Below are positions 44,437 to 55,173 of a stretch of DNA of 64,000 nt, in pieces. Position 1 is the stretch's first letter. The number at the start of each line of letters is the position of its first letter. The notes under the pieces were generated by a model. That model saw only the letters and a list, made by a program, of their open reading frames with translations. It ran no database searches and had not been told where the DNA came from. Source of the stretch: Symsagittifera roscoffensis (taxonomy: Eukaryota > Xenacoelomorpha > Acoela > Convolutidae); contig NC_087066.1 of NCBI RefSeq assembly GCF_963678635.1, forward strand, positions 15,545,949 to 15,609,948. Direction: 5' to 3'. The position numbers were made by a program, and so were the translations under genes.

Positions 44437-44441
44437 TTAAA

Positions 44442-44780
44442 TTAATAATTTCCTTCGGAGGATGGTGAAATTAGTCCTTTTGTGTCAAATGAAATTCTAT
44501 GATTGAAATATAGACTTTGTCCTTTAAAATCTTGTTTCTGTGATGTTTGTTTTTCGTTGGGATAAGGTTTATTTAATTGACATATTATGCAATCGTTGCA
44601 TATAACTTTAATCCAAATTGGTGCATTTGGGAAGTAAAATTTTTGTGTAAAATTTGAGTATGTCTTTTCTGATCCTGAGTGTCCTTTTGTATGTTGTGTG
44701 TGTGATATGTTGAGTGATATCAACATCATACTTAGGGGAAGACAGGGTACTTTAAAATCAGGTGTTTGATATTCTTAAAG
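44442..44780 (-). pseudogene. Integrase N-terminal zinc-binding domain
   Basis: Minus strand, 95 codons. HTQHTKGHSGSEKTYSNF and CNDCIICQLNKPYPN supply the two His and two Cys of the H2C2 integrase finger. RISFDTKGLISPSSEGNY leads into the core, but a stop (about 44440) separates them. Confidence 0.85.
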
Positions 44781-44898
44781 ATCTGTTATTTCAATTATAG
44801 TTGTAATATCAAATTTTCTGAAGTGAAGTGTCGAAGGAGTGTTTTATTTCCTAAAAGTGTTGTTTAAGCTTTTGCTGGTTTTGGTAAAAAATTGGTAT

Positions 44899-46024
44899 AA
44901 AATTGATTAAGTTAAATATTAAATTGAGATCCAAGGAAAGCCTTGATGATCTATTTTAAGATTGAATAAGTTTAAGTTAAACAAAGATTAAAATTGGGAT
45001 AGGCCTTTAGAAATAATTTTAAGTTTAATTGATAGAAAGGTTTAGTATTGTATGATATTATTAGTTTTATGATTGCTGTTATGTTAAGGTGATGAAACTG
45101 GAGATGACAGGATGATTTGTATATTCTAAAAATTTGTGATCATGTTAACTAATTTTTATTTTTATTTTCAATAAATATATTTTCCAGATATCTTTTTCGA
45201 ATTTTACTGCAGTTTTGGAGGAAACGATTTGAGATGTTTTTATCAATCGTTATTGTACAATAGTAAGTTCGGTTTAGCGCATGGAATGATCATTGAACAT
45301 TTTTCTTCGAGGATTCTATGTTTTCAAATTAAAATCTAAATCCATTGCTAGTAACATTATAAATATAAAAAATTGTGTTGGCTTTGCCTTACGACCATGA
45401 AACTTAATGGCAAGTTTCTCCGTAGTCGTAGATCGTCTCTTGTCCGAGGTCTTCTTGCAATACCGGGTAATTCTCGTATTGTACGGAATAGCGGCTCCGA
45501 TCTATTGAGTCGTAGGGACATTTCGATTAAATTATTGTCATGTAACATTTTGAAAATGTTTTTGTCTAATTCTAATCTATCTTGTTAGTTCTAAGCTAGT
45601 TTGTTTCTTAAGGTCTTATTCGAGACCTATGGTCGCACCAGATGAGTTAAGTTCTTTGGTCTGACTCATAGAGTAATTTCGGATAAGGGTCACCGTCTGC
45701 TCATCACGCTATTTTATTTTCGGCCGGATAGATTTGTGCAAATTCTTAGTCTAATACCGATCCTAATTTTACTCTTATATCTACTAGTCTCAGGATATTT
45801 AACTAGTCTCTGCTAGTCTCAATAGATCTAGAGTATACTGGCTTATTGCGATTGCTAGAAGATCTCCTGGAGAAGTAACTAATTTCTAAGTTAAATTCAA
45901 ATCTCTCTGGTGCTGAAATTACAAGTAATTTCAGCACTTACGAATAAGTGGGTTGTTAGTTAGATGGATCATGATTTGTTAGTATTAAATACTTTATAGT
46001 GATAAAATATCTAATTTATAACCT
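44899..46024 (-). mobile_element. Solo LTR inserted in pol of a same-family element
   Basis: About 1.13 kb, highly similar to 53397-54523 and in the same orientation. It lies between RNase H (ending about 46080) and integrase (starting about 44780). The plus-strand copy passes through that point without interruption, which shows insertion. No internal element sequence accompanies it, so recombination between two LTRs probably removed the rest. TG...CA ends and a target duplication could not be fixed because the outer boundary is fuzzy. Confidence 0.75.
45910..45937. promoter_or_regulatory. LTR hairpin (solo LTR)
   Basis: GTGCTGAAATTAC, AA, GTAATTTCAGCAC: a perfect 13-bp stem with a 2-nt loop. 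It is identical in the LTR at 54407-54434. Confidence 0.8.
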
Positions 46025-46059
46025 AATCTAATTTATATTATACATCTACATCTAATTTA

Positions 46060-46659
46060 CATCTAAGTTGTTTGATTTGCTTTTGTTGGGTGTTATTTTT
46101 TATCCAATGTGAATATGGGATTGGTTCAAATGTGGATGTACCTAATAAATCAACTTCATAGTGATTATTTTGACAACCTAAATAAAGTGGAAATTGTTGC
46201 AAATAATTTTATTTGTGATTGATCTATATCAGTTTTTACTGCATATTTACATTCTAATCGTGGTGATGTTTCATTTTTTGCAAGATAAAATTTAATATTT
46301 TGTGGTATTCCAACTGTAGTTTTCCGTGTAAGTAGTTCAGGTGGTGTATTTCTACTTAGTTTATCTGGTAATGCAAGGTTTTTTCCTGCTAATCAAACTA
46401 TATGTAGGTTTGGGAATTTCATTAGAATTAATTGAAATCTGTTAACTCTGTGGTTTGGATTTGATTTTTGTGTAAAAAGAAATTTAATTGGTTTGTGATC
46501 TATTAGTAGAACTGTTGGATATTTTGATCCAAGTATCAGAAACTCGTATTCTGTTAGCGTATATGTTATAGCTGTGCATTCTCTCATAAGGGTAGAAAGT
46601 CGCAGTTCAGCTTTTGTAAATAAGCGAGAATTTGCTGATATAAGGTTCATTTGTTCCAC
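46060..46659 (-). pseudogene. RNase H domain of the minus-strand Ty3 element
   Basis: Minus strand. It reads SRLFTKAELRLSTLMRECTA (the E of the active site lies in this conserved stretch), GSKYPTVLLIDHKPIKFLF (containing the DHKP motif), NRFQLILMKFPNL and, after a stop at 46393, LAGKNLALPDKLSRN (the D of the final motif). It matches 1-330 of the other copy. The domain runs on to about 46080, where the LTR insertion begins nearby. Confidence 0.8.
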
Positions 46660-47510
46660 TGTGTGATTCTAGTAATGCTGCGCCGATGCCAAAATTTGAA
46701 GCATCGCACATTGCATAAAATGGTTTATTTGGATCTGGGATTTTATTTGATATTTGTTCTGTTAAAAGTTTTTAATTTCTTCAAATTATGTTTGATGTTC
46801 TGTAGTCCATTCAAAGTTATTTTGCTGTCTAAGGATGTTATAGAAAGGTCTTAAGTATAACTGCATTTTGTGTACATATTTACTTAAAAAATTTTTTATT
46901 CCAAGGAATTCTTGGATTTTCTTTTTATTTGTGGGTGGCTGAAGTTTTTGAATTGCGTCTATGTGTGATTTTACAGGAGTTATAATGTTTTTTTCAATAA
47001 TGTGTCAAAGAAATTTTACGCGTGTTAAGAAAAAATGTGATTTGTCTGGGGCTGCTTTCATGTTTTTCCTTCTGTAATGTTTGATGATATTTTTCTAGAA
47101 CTGTGAACTTTTCATCTTTTGTTTGTGATTGCACAAAGACATCGTCTAAGATGTGATTGCATTTTTCCTGAGTATAAGTGGTCTAAAAATTTTACTCATG
47201 AAAGCTGAAATAGCTGCTGGTCCTATGGATATTCCATAGAATAATCTATTGAATTCGTATTGTTGATTTCCAAAAACGAATTGTGTTAACCGTCGTGATT
47301 GTTCATCTAATGGCATTTGATTGTATGCACTATTCATATCTGCAGTTGAGAAATATTTACCATTTATTTTTGTTAAAATTACTTGAATGGGTTCAATAGG
47401 CCAATTGCATTTGAATTCATCAATTAATGAATTGAGATATCTAGCATCTAGATCTATTTTTAGTGATTCTCTTTTAGCTAGGATAATAACTGGGTTGTTA
47501 AGGTGTTACC
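46660..47510 (-). pseudogene. Reverse transcriptase of the minus-strand Ty3 element
   Basis: Minus strand. Open from about 47505 to 47146: PVIILAKRESLKIDLDARYL (the V-D-R-LN motif), YFSTADMNSAYNQMPL (first catalytic Asp), FNRLFYGISIGPAAISAFMS. A frameshift follows at the catalytic box. In the next frame the sequence reads HILDDVFVQSQTKDEKF with the DD codons at 47141-47146 (Ile instead of the usual Tyr/Phe-x-DD context). The thumb/connection follows in broken frames. It is inactive as it stands. Confidence 0.8.
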
Positions 47511-48257
47511 TTTTGGTTGTTCTTTTTTATTTGCTGGGGATATGATTTCATATTGTTCTAAAATGTCAAGTAGTCTGTTTACTTTATCATGTAAGTGTAT
47601 TGATACTTTACTTGCTCTTTGTTTTTTGAAAATTGCGTCAAGTTTTAAAGGTAAATGTAGTGGTGAACTAACTTTTCCAACATTAAGTGTTGATGTTGCA
47701 TAAACTGTTGGATTTTTTAATAGTAGTTTGGCTAATTTGTCGAATTCAATTTGTCAATTTGTGTTATTTGAGAGTGTTGAAAATTAAACAAGGTTATAAT
47801 TTTTTGTTGTTCTTCTGTATAACCTGATATTTTAAACGTTGGTTTAAAATATGGTGTTTTTGTGAAATAATCTGTGTTTCTTTTTTTGTTGCTTATTATA
47901 TTGTTTATTGATAATTCTTCATCAAGAGTTGTTGATTGACATATGTCTAGTAGTTGTAATATTTTATTGACTCGATATGCTACTTTGTTTGTGGGTGAAG
48001 TTGTGGCATTTGTTTCAGAATATCCTAAGAGTCCTAGAGGTAATGTTATCTGGTATGGTGAATTCTTTTTTACGTGTAACGAAATAAAATCAGAGTTTGA
48101 ACGTTTCATGTATTTTATGGATGAAATTGTTATACGAAAAAATTTATGAATGGGTTTAAATTGAAGGTCTGACATAAAGAGATGTTGTTTGTTTTGGTTT
48201 TATCATACTGGTAAACTTGTTTGATTGAAAAGTTATATACATTTCCTGATATTGGTT
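47511..48257 (-). pseudogene. Protease-RT connector of Pol
   Basis: A 147-codon frame (48175-47732) with SDLQFKPIHKFFRITISSIK and EEQQKIITLFNFQHSQ, followed by KLAKLLLKNPTVYATSTLNV and SPANKKEQPKGN leading to RT. The last part resembles the N-terminal RT region of Ty3 elements, where the chain enters the fingers. The central part has no recognised domain. Confidence 0.55.
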
Positions 48258-48740
48258 TCAGGTATTTTCGTTCTTGAGTGTATATAGGGAGAATAAATGG
48301 ATTTTGGAGAAAATTTTTGAGAAAAATGGTGGTTGTTTGTTTAATCTTTGAAAGAATGTTAAGGCTGTGTTTTTCATTCTTGTGTACTTGTCTTTTATAC
48401 GGATTTTACTATTTAAAATGTTTATTGTGGGAATATATTTAGTTATAAACGGTATGCCAATGATATTGTGTTTTATATCTGTTATGTGGATTGTTTGTTT
48501 AAATGGTTTGTTTAAGATTTTATTTTGTTCCATTGTTCTAGTGGGAACAAGGAAAAGTTGGATTTTTCCATAATTAATTAATGTTGAGCCTTGTGCTGTT
48601 GCTAATTTACTGGCTGTTTTCATAAGTTATAAGTTTGGGTGTAATGTTTTGATTTCATTCCAAGTGGGGATAATGGTGATATTTGATTCTGCTCCTGAGT
48701 CGGTTAAAAAGTCTATATCAAGGTCTGGTGGTTAAAATTC
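48258..48740 (-). pseudogene. Retroviral-type aspartic protease
   Basis: Minus strand. DIDFLTDSGAESNITIIP (about 48665-48725) has the DSGA catalytic motif. After a frame break, a 121-codon frame (48623-48258) gives KLATAQGSTLINYGKIQLFL (flap-like region) and HNIIGIPFITKY (the ILG helix motif). The order and spacing fit a Ty3 protease of about 100 residues. It would cleave Gag-Pol. A frame break separates catalytic and flap regions. Confidence 0.75.
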
Positions 48741-49004
48741 TTTATTTTTTGGATTCTCTAAGAGAAATGGAATTCTCCAATTTTTTTCTCTTGGTAGTTT
48801 GTTTTGTAGATTTTGATAAATGTGGTTTGTACTTTTGGGTTTAGTTACAGTGTTAATTTCCTTTACCTCTTGTGTAACTGGTACATTATTAGTAATAGGT
48901 CTAGTGTAAAGATCTTGAAAAAGTTCTAATTGATTTTCGTAAATGTGTGAATTGAAGGGTTGTTCATATATGATAGGTTCGTAGTCCTTTTCAACTGTTA
49001 TCAT
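48732..49004 (-). pseudogene. Gag/protease junction frame
   Basis: 90 codons of polar sequence (VEKDYEPIIYEQPFNSHIYE, PREKNWRIPFLLENPKNKEF). It is directly upstream of the protease and probably the Gag-Pol linker. No domain is recognised. Confidence 0.45.
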
Positions 49005-49215
49005 AATAACTGAGATGGTATTATCTGTATCACCTTCGCTGTCTGTTGATTCACAATTAATGTGATTGAATTGTAATTCAGTACTTTCTGTATCATCGAT
49101 ACCAGGGGGGTCTGAAATTGTTTCTTCAGTTGTTTGTACTTGATTAACTTGTCTTTGATGTTTTGGTGTGTTGCTTCTATTTTTGTATTGGGAATCGGAA
49201 TAACGACTATTATTC

Positions 49216-49750
49216 CTATGAGGAGATTGAGAATAATTCTTTGTTGATTGTTATAATTTGGATTCCTGTTTTGTGAATTATTTCGTGATCTATTTTGATA
49301 GTGGATGTTATTAGTTCGTTGATACTTAGATATGTTGTATGAATTATTTCTTGATCTTTTGTTTTGGTAACGTTGATTTCGATAATTTGAATAGCTTCTA
49401 TTCCTTTTGTTTGAATAGTTTCTGATTCTATTGTACGATGAATTTCGTGATCTATCGTTTGAATATTATCTATTCCTAGAATTTGAATGGGAACTGGTAT
49501 CAAACGAATATTCTAGTCTGTTTGAATTGGATCGTGAATAGTTGTTTCTATACTGATTATTTTGACTATTTGACCGACTATATCTTTTTTGTGAGAAATT
49601 TCGTGAATTTCTTTGTTCTGGTGGGCTGCCTCTATAACTAGAGTTATAAGGTGATTGGTTTCTTGAATAATTTGAAATATTTGGAAGTGGTTTTTTAGAG
49701 CTGTTAATACTATGTATATTTTTGTATGGTAAACTTTGTTCTTTTTTCAT
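49216..49750 (-). pseudogene. Ser/Arg/Asn-rich nucleocapsid-like region of Gag
   Basis: Two overlapping frames (49750-49466 and 49503-49216) carry a basic Ser/Arg/Asn repeat region: QKRYSRSNSQNNQYRNNYSR, LEYSFDTSSHSNSRNR. They are offset, so a frameshift lies near 49490. The upstream end (rc of about 49800-49870) has a Cys-containing stretch that may be part of a zinc knuckle. Basic low-complexity tails bind RNA in many Gag proteins; that role here is inference. Confidence 0.55.
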
Positions 49751-50009
49751 GTATTGTAGAATGATTTATTTGGTTCTTTGTTTTTTGGTGGTCTATTTTG
49801 ATTATCTTTTTGTTTTTGTCTACATTCGGCATTGCTGTGTCCGTATCTTTGGAAATATTTACCCCATTTATTGAAAAATGGTTTTTACCTTTGAAATTTG
49901 GATTTTTCTCATATATGTTTGAAATTTCAGTGACTTTTTCAGATAGATCTTCATCTGAATCTTGTATGATGTTTATATGTGTAGTATTTGTTTCGATTCT
50001 ATTAACATA

Positions 50010-50345
50010 TTATAGTTTAAGATTTTCTGTTTCTTCGAGTTTCAACGTGATTTCTTCCTGTTCTAGTTTATAAACTAGTTTTCTGAAATCTAATTCTGGT
50101 TCTCGAATTGAGGAGGGATGTGATGCTCTCTTTTTAATTGCTATTTTTCTTAATCGAGGTGTTAGAGTCATCATTAAAATTTCTATCATTTTTGTGTTTT
50201 TATAATCATGAGTGTTGAGTGAATACGCTTTTCGAACTAGTGTTTCGATCCTTACTGCTAATTGTTTGATCATTTCGTTTGGTGGTCTACGAATTTCATT
50301 GCATAAAACTCTTTGATGTTGTTTGTTCCTTTCAGAATCAAACAT
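50010..50345 (-). pseudogene. Gag capsid-like segment
   Basis: 111 codons, helical and charged: RRPPNEMIKQLAVRIETLVR, LMMTLTPRLRKIAIKKRASH and LDFRKLVYKLEQEEITLK. The pattern of short amphipathic helices with an R-P-E-S/L core is typical of Ty3 Gag capsid. It is flanked by stops on both sides. Confidence 0.6.
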
Positions 50346-50540
50346 TTTTGAAAACTCTTGTGTGAATCTTTTCCAATCTGATTTTATATCTATAAGTAAA
50401 ACTGAAAACTATTTTTGAGCCGCGCCATCAACTGTGGTTTGTATTAACGCTGTTCGTTTTTGTATCCAATTTTGATGAAGTGGTGTATTAATTGGTTCAG
50501 GCCCTATATTTAAGATTAGATTTGCTGTGACTGCCTTTAA

Positions 50541-50921
50541 TTAATCTTTTACAGAATATTCAGGGTCTGTGCCTGTTATTACCAATAATAGCTTGTTTGA
50601 CGTTATTGACGATCCACCCATTAGGTATGGATTCATGGTAATTTGAACTGATACTGCGGCATTTGGTATTTGTGAAAAATTTTTCAGTTGACTTTTTGTT
50701 ATTTCATGTTGCTGTAAGTAATATGGTAGCGGAATTTCGATTTGCATTTGCGTTGGCTGATGAGAAATTGTACTGGCAGGATTTTGGATCTGCACTGGTT
50801 GGTAAGATTGTGTACTAACTGGGTTTTGCATCTGCACTGGTTGAAAAGATTGTGTACTAGCTGGGTTTTGTGAATAAAAATAGTTATTTTGAGATGCTAG
50901 ATTTAGTCTAGATTGTCGCAT
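50541..50921 (-). pseudogene. Gln/Pro repeat segment of Gag
   Basis: 126 codons. Residues 16-55 consist of about three imperfect 14-residue repeats of the type QPVQMQNPVSTQSY. Then comes PYYLQQHEITKSQLKNFSQI, the start of a capsid-like fold. At DNA level the repeats are visible at about 50760-50870. Gln/Asn-rich repeats are disordered or aggregation-prone. Confidence 0.6.
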
Positions 50922-51211
50922 ATGGTGTTTCTGTGTATATGATGCAAAATATCTGGTTGATAATAGTCATCATCATCTGATGATACGTTATTAGGTGTAT
51001 ATTAAGAAGTTTGACGTCTGTTTCTGGTTTGTTGTATACTATTTTTGTTTTGTTGAAAAAATGGACAATTTTCACTTGGGTCTTGTGAAATTTGTGGGTA
51101 GTCCTGAAAATTTACTGAACTTGATGATGGTTGTTGGTAATTGTGTCTTTGTGAAAATAAGTGATTTTGCGTTTTTGTACGAGAGGATTGAGTTGTTTGC
51201 TGTCTATGTAC

Positions 51212-51691
51212 TTAGTTATAATTATGTTCTGAAAAATTATTTCTAGTGAATGTTTTTCGGTTTTGTGATGGTTTTGTCATTGGTCTATATGTTTGATAAT
51301 CCATTTGTGAATATTTTGGAACAACGGAGGGTTTAACCCTAGATTGTAATGTTACCTGCGGTAATATTGGATTTTCAGGTTTTGGCGTTGAAAGGTTTGG
51401 ATGTATTGGTGAAATACTTTGTTGTGTAGTTGTTACTATTGTTTCAACTATTTCTTCATTTATAAAAAGTGACGGTGTTTGAATATCCTGTTGTGTAAGA
51501 TTTCTAGTTCCATTCAGATTTTCCTGTTGTACAATAATTGAATATAAACTATTATTTTGTCTTCTATTGGGTAAAAGTGAACTATGTTTTAAAGGTGTTG
51601 CATCTATTGTAAGTGGAAATAATTTTACATAATCTTTATGAATAGATGTTGTATTGATTGCTTGACTTGAAGTGTCTATTGGGTTGTTCAA
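51212..51691 (-). pseudogene. Low-complexity N-terminal Gag-region frame
   Basis: 159 codons, uninterrupted, Thr/Ser/Gln/Pro-rich (NSLYSIIVQQENLNGTRNLT, PKYSQMDYQTYRPMTKPSQN). It has no recognised domain. The position suggests a matrix-like or extra N-terminal Gag part, larger than in standard Ty3 elements. Confidence 0.45.
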
Positions 51692-52143
51692 AAATAGTGG
51701 ATGAGACCAATCAGGGTCCCAAATATAATCGGATTGTTCTGCAATGACAGTGTCATCATTGGTACTTTGAGGTCAAAAATTTCTCTTTGCTTGTGCAATT
51801 AAATCAATATTATGCGTGAAATAGTCAATTATAAACCAAGCTAAAATTTTTTCTAAATCGTGTTTAACATTTTGTGAAATTTCATTACTTGAAAAATTTT
51901 CACGGATTGTGTTTAAAAGAATGCGGGAATTTCCTTTCTTACATTTGTGTGTCTTGATGTTTGAACTGGTGACGTACTTTGAGTTTCTGTCTCTTCTAAT
52001 ATGGATAAATAACTCTATATTTTTGCAAAAACATCGTTAGTAAATATTGAATTTGCTCTCTGTGAATTTTGATGTTGTATGTTTTTAATGTATTTTGTGA
52101 ATACTTTTGAAAATTTTATGTCGATGTCGTCTGTTTGAATAAG

Positions 52144-52422
52144 CTATTTACCATGAAATTTACTTGCTGTACTGAGTTCTATGGTGTAAATTCCATATTG
52201 TTGTGTTAGGTTACATATTCCTTTTAAATACTTATCGACAATTTGTCTTTTTATTTTTATTTCTGGGAATTCTGCTTTACATGGGCTAAATCTTTGTTCA
52301 AATAAATTTGCGATTAGATTAATGCAAAATTGTACTTGTCCTCTATCATCAGTGAGTGAATTGATGAGAAATGGAAAAATAGAGTTTTCGTCTGGACTTT
52401 CGTCACTTTGACTTTGGCTCAT
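52144..52422 (-). pseudogene. First frame of the element, unidentified
   Basis: 92 codons with an ATG start (SQSQSDESPDENSIFPFLIN, VQFCINLIANLFEQRFSPCK). It has an acidic start and then an amphipathic segment. It lies about 1 kb inside the 5' LTR and before the rest of the gag region. It could be an N-terminal Gag domain or a separate accessory gene. Frames continuing below 52144 are broken. Confidence 0.45.
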
Positions 52423-53396
52423 TTTTTCGATTTATGACTGTTAGTGCGTAATGTTCAATGTGTCTGATTGGTTGATTCCAATTTTATGGACGTACTGGTT
52501 TATCTATATATATCTTTTTTTCTTCTTCTTTTTCCTTGTATTGATGAATGTGATGTGATTTCTGAGTCAGAAAAATATAATTGATCATGATCTGGGTAGT
52601 TTTTATTTGTTGAGTCTTTTAGTTTGTAGAGTGCATCTAAATTAGTGATTTCTGATTCGGAAATTGCGTTTCTTCGCTTTGAAAAACTTTTCCGTGTAAT
52701 TTGTCTTTGTTTACTTAAAATTTTTCTTTTTTACTTATTGTTTGTCGTTTTATTCGAATATATCCAGTTGTTTGTTGTTTATTTCATAATTGTGTAGTAC
52801 GATTGTTTGTTTATTTCCTAAATTGTTCAGTGACATAAGGTTTAGGATGAAGGATGCAAGGTTGTCATTAGTGATTTTATTATCCTAGACTGTTAAACCT
52901 TACGATTTTTTGGTTAGCCTAACTTGGGTGTTTTATTCAGATTGGAGAGAAAATATATATCGATTCCGAAGAATGATTGTTACTTTCTCGTGGCTATTCT
53001 AAGTTAATGTGTTAACCTACTTAATCTTACTTAGGGGTAATGATTGTGTTCAAGGGTTGGAGAATATTAAATCGATCCTTGAGGTTCAGGTATAATTAGA
53101 ACGCAAGTAGTTCGTTAGGTACTATTTTAAACTTACTAAGATTAAGATTTAGCCTGGGTCAGTTAAGAGGGGTGATCAAGTGAAGGATGAATAACCGAAG
53201 TTTTTCACTGTTTAGCCTAATTAGAATGGTAAGAGTGATTGAAAAATTTCTGTTAGTCTTGGGTCTTTTAAAGGTTTGGGTAGTGAATCGACGCTTGAGG
53301 TCGTTAGACACTTTATTAATTGGGTGGGGGAGAACAAAATTGTTCTATTTGATCCAAGGATAAGCCTTGATGATCAAGATATAAATTTATGGGTAG
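52423..53396 (-). other. 5' leader of the minus-strand Ty3 element
   Basis: Nearly 1 kb between the LTR-like repeat and the first frame. No open frame. A primer-binding site could not be placed with confidence. A segment with GATCCAAGGATAAGCCTTGATGATC (53351-53376) resembles LTR sequence 60-70 bp further on. Confidence 0.45.
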
Positions 53397-54523
53397 AAAA
53401 TTGATTAAGTTAAATATTTAAATGAGATCCAAGGAAAGCCTTGATGATCTATTTTAAGATTGAATAAGTTTAAGTTAAATAAAGATAAAAATTAGGATAG
53501 GCCTTTAGAAATAATTTTAAGTTTAATTGATAGAAAGGTTTAGCATTGTATGATATTATTGGTTTTATGATTGCTGTTATGTTTAGATGATGAAACTGGA
53601 GATGACAGGATGACTTGTATATTCTAAAAATTTATGATCATGTTAACTAATTTTTATTTTTATTTTCAATAAATATTTTTTCCAGATATCTTTTTCGAAT
53701 TTTACTGCAGTTTTGGAGGAAACGATTTGAGATGTTTTTATCAATCGTTATTGTACAATAGTGAGTTCGGTTTAGCGCCTGAAATGATCATGGAAGATTT
53801 TTTTTCAAGGATTCTATGTTTTAATTGAAAATCTAAATTCATTGCTAGTAATATTCTAAATATAAAAGTTTGTGTTGGCTTTTGCCGTACGACCATGAAA
53901 ATTAATGGTAAGTTTCTCCGTAGTCGTAGATCGTCTCTTGTCCGAGGTCTTCTTCCAATACCGGGTAATTCTTGTATTGTACGGAATAGCGGCTCTGATC
54001 TATTGAGTCGTAGAGACATTTCGATTAAATTATTGTCATGTAGCATTTTGAAAATGTTTTTGTCTAATTCTAATCTATCTTGTTAGTTCTAATCTAGTTT
54101 GTTTTTTAAGGTCTTATTCGAGACTATGGTCGCACCAGATGAGTTCAGTTCTTTGGTCTGACTCATAGAGTAATTTCGGATAGGGTACACCGTCTGCTCG
54201 TCACGCTATCTTATTTTCGGCCGGATAGATTCGTGCAACTTCTTAGGCTAATACCAATCCTAATCTTACTCTTATATCTACTAGTCTCAGGTTGTTTAAC
54301 TAGTCTCTGCTAGGCTCAATAGATCTAGAGTATACTCGCTTATTGCGACTGCTAGAAGGTCTCCTGGAGAAGTAACTAATTTCTAAGTTAAATTCAAATC
54401 TCTCTGGTGCTGAAATTACAAGTAATTTCAGCACTTACAAATAAGTGTGTTGTTAGTTAGATGGATCATGATTGGTTAGTATTAAATATTTTATAGTGAT
54501 AAAATATCTAAGTTATAACCTAT
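53397..54523 (-). repeat. 5' LTR of the minus-strand Ty3 element
   Basis: About 1.13 kb, near-identical in layout to 44899-46024. Shared landmarks: GATGAAACTGGAGATGACAGG, TTTCAATAAATA, CTTGTCCGAGGTCTTCTT, CTAGATCTATTGAG-type core and the 13-bp hairpin. It precedes gag in the transcription direction, as a 5' LTR should. The similarity ends on both sides at the given limits, which may be shorter than the true LTR. Confidence 0.75.
54407..54434. promoter_or_regulatory. LTR hairpin (5' LTR)
   Basis: Same 13-bp perfect stem and AA loop as at 45910-45937; a diverged but pairing version exists at 9534-9557. Confidence 0.8.
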
Positions 54524-55173
54524 AATAAAATATAGTTTAATCTGGTTCCAGTTGCTATAATTATTCAGCTTAAATATTACCTTAGTTTGTGTCGATCTAG
54601 TTGTGTTGATCTGTTTTTGCTTTGCAATCAAAATTATTTGTTCTTTATAAATCGTTACCTCGACAAGAAAAAATTTTAACAATTGAAATTGTCTTTCCTA
54701 GTTCTTACAAGCCGCCAAACTCGTTTTCATCGTTTTCAAACGAGTGGAATATTCCGCAAATTTTGATGATAATTTCGAGGAAACCATACAGAAATTTATC
54801 TAAATTAAAATTTTTGGAGATATATCAAAATTAGATGTACTCACAATGAAAAACCGATTTTAAAAGAAAAACATTTTTTTTGGAGTCTTTTTTCAATCAT
54901 GTTGTAATCTTTTTAAAATCAGTACATTCAATCAGGGAAAAATTGCCCTGATTCAAATGTTTGTGTTTTTCGACTTTTTTTCTGTTTAATTTTTTTATTT
55001 ACTTTTGTTTCAATCTTTTAAAATTGGTTGCTAAATCATGGTTGACAGACTCCACAAAAGTTGATTTTAAATCTGCAAAAACTTGTTGAAAAACTATCCA
55101 AAAAGCTTGAAACTAATGCTATTCAGAGTATTCGAAAAAAGTTGTGCGTTTTTATTGAATAAAACTACATTTG
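54524..55173. other. AT-rich gap between two LTR elements
   Basis: No gene. Parts around 54890-55110 weakly match 12870-13080. Confidence 0.5.

Noticed and set aside
45357-45588. Overlapping open frames on both strands in the LTRs (45357-45588 and 53741-54086), conserved between the two copies
   Set aside because: The two LTRs are near-identical in DNA, so shared frames carry no evidence of selection on protein. They are also open on both strands.
46060-54523. A short element bounded by LTRs at 44899-46024 and 53397-54523 lacking integrase and env
   Set aside because: Integrase and env continue directly beyond the inner LTR, and the plus-strand copy shows RNase H and integrase joined without an LTR; the inner LTR is an insertion.
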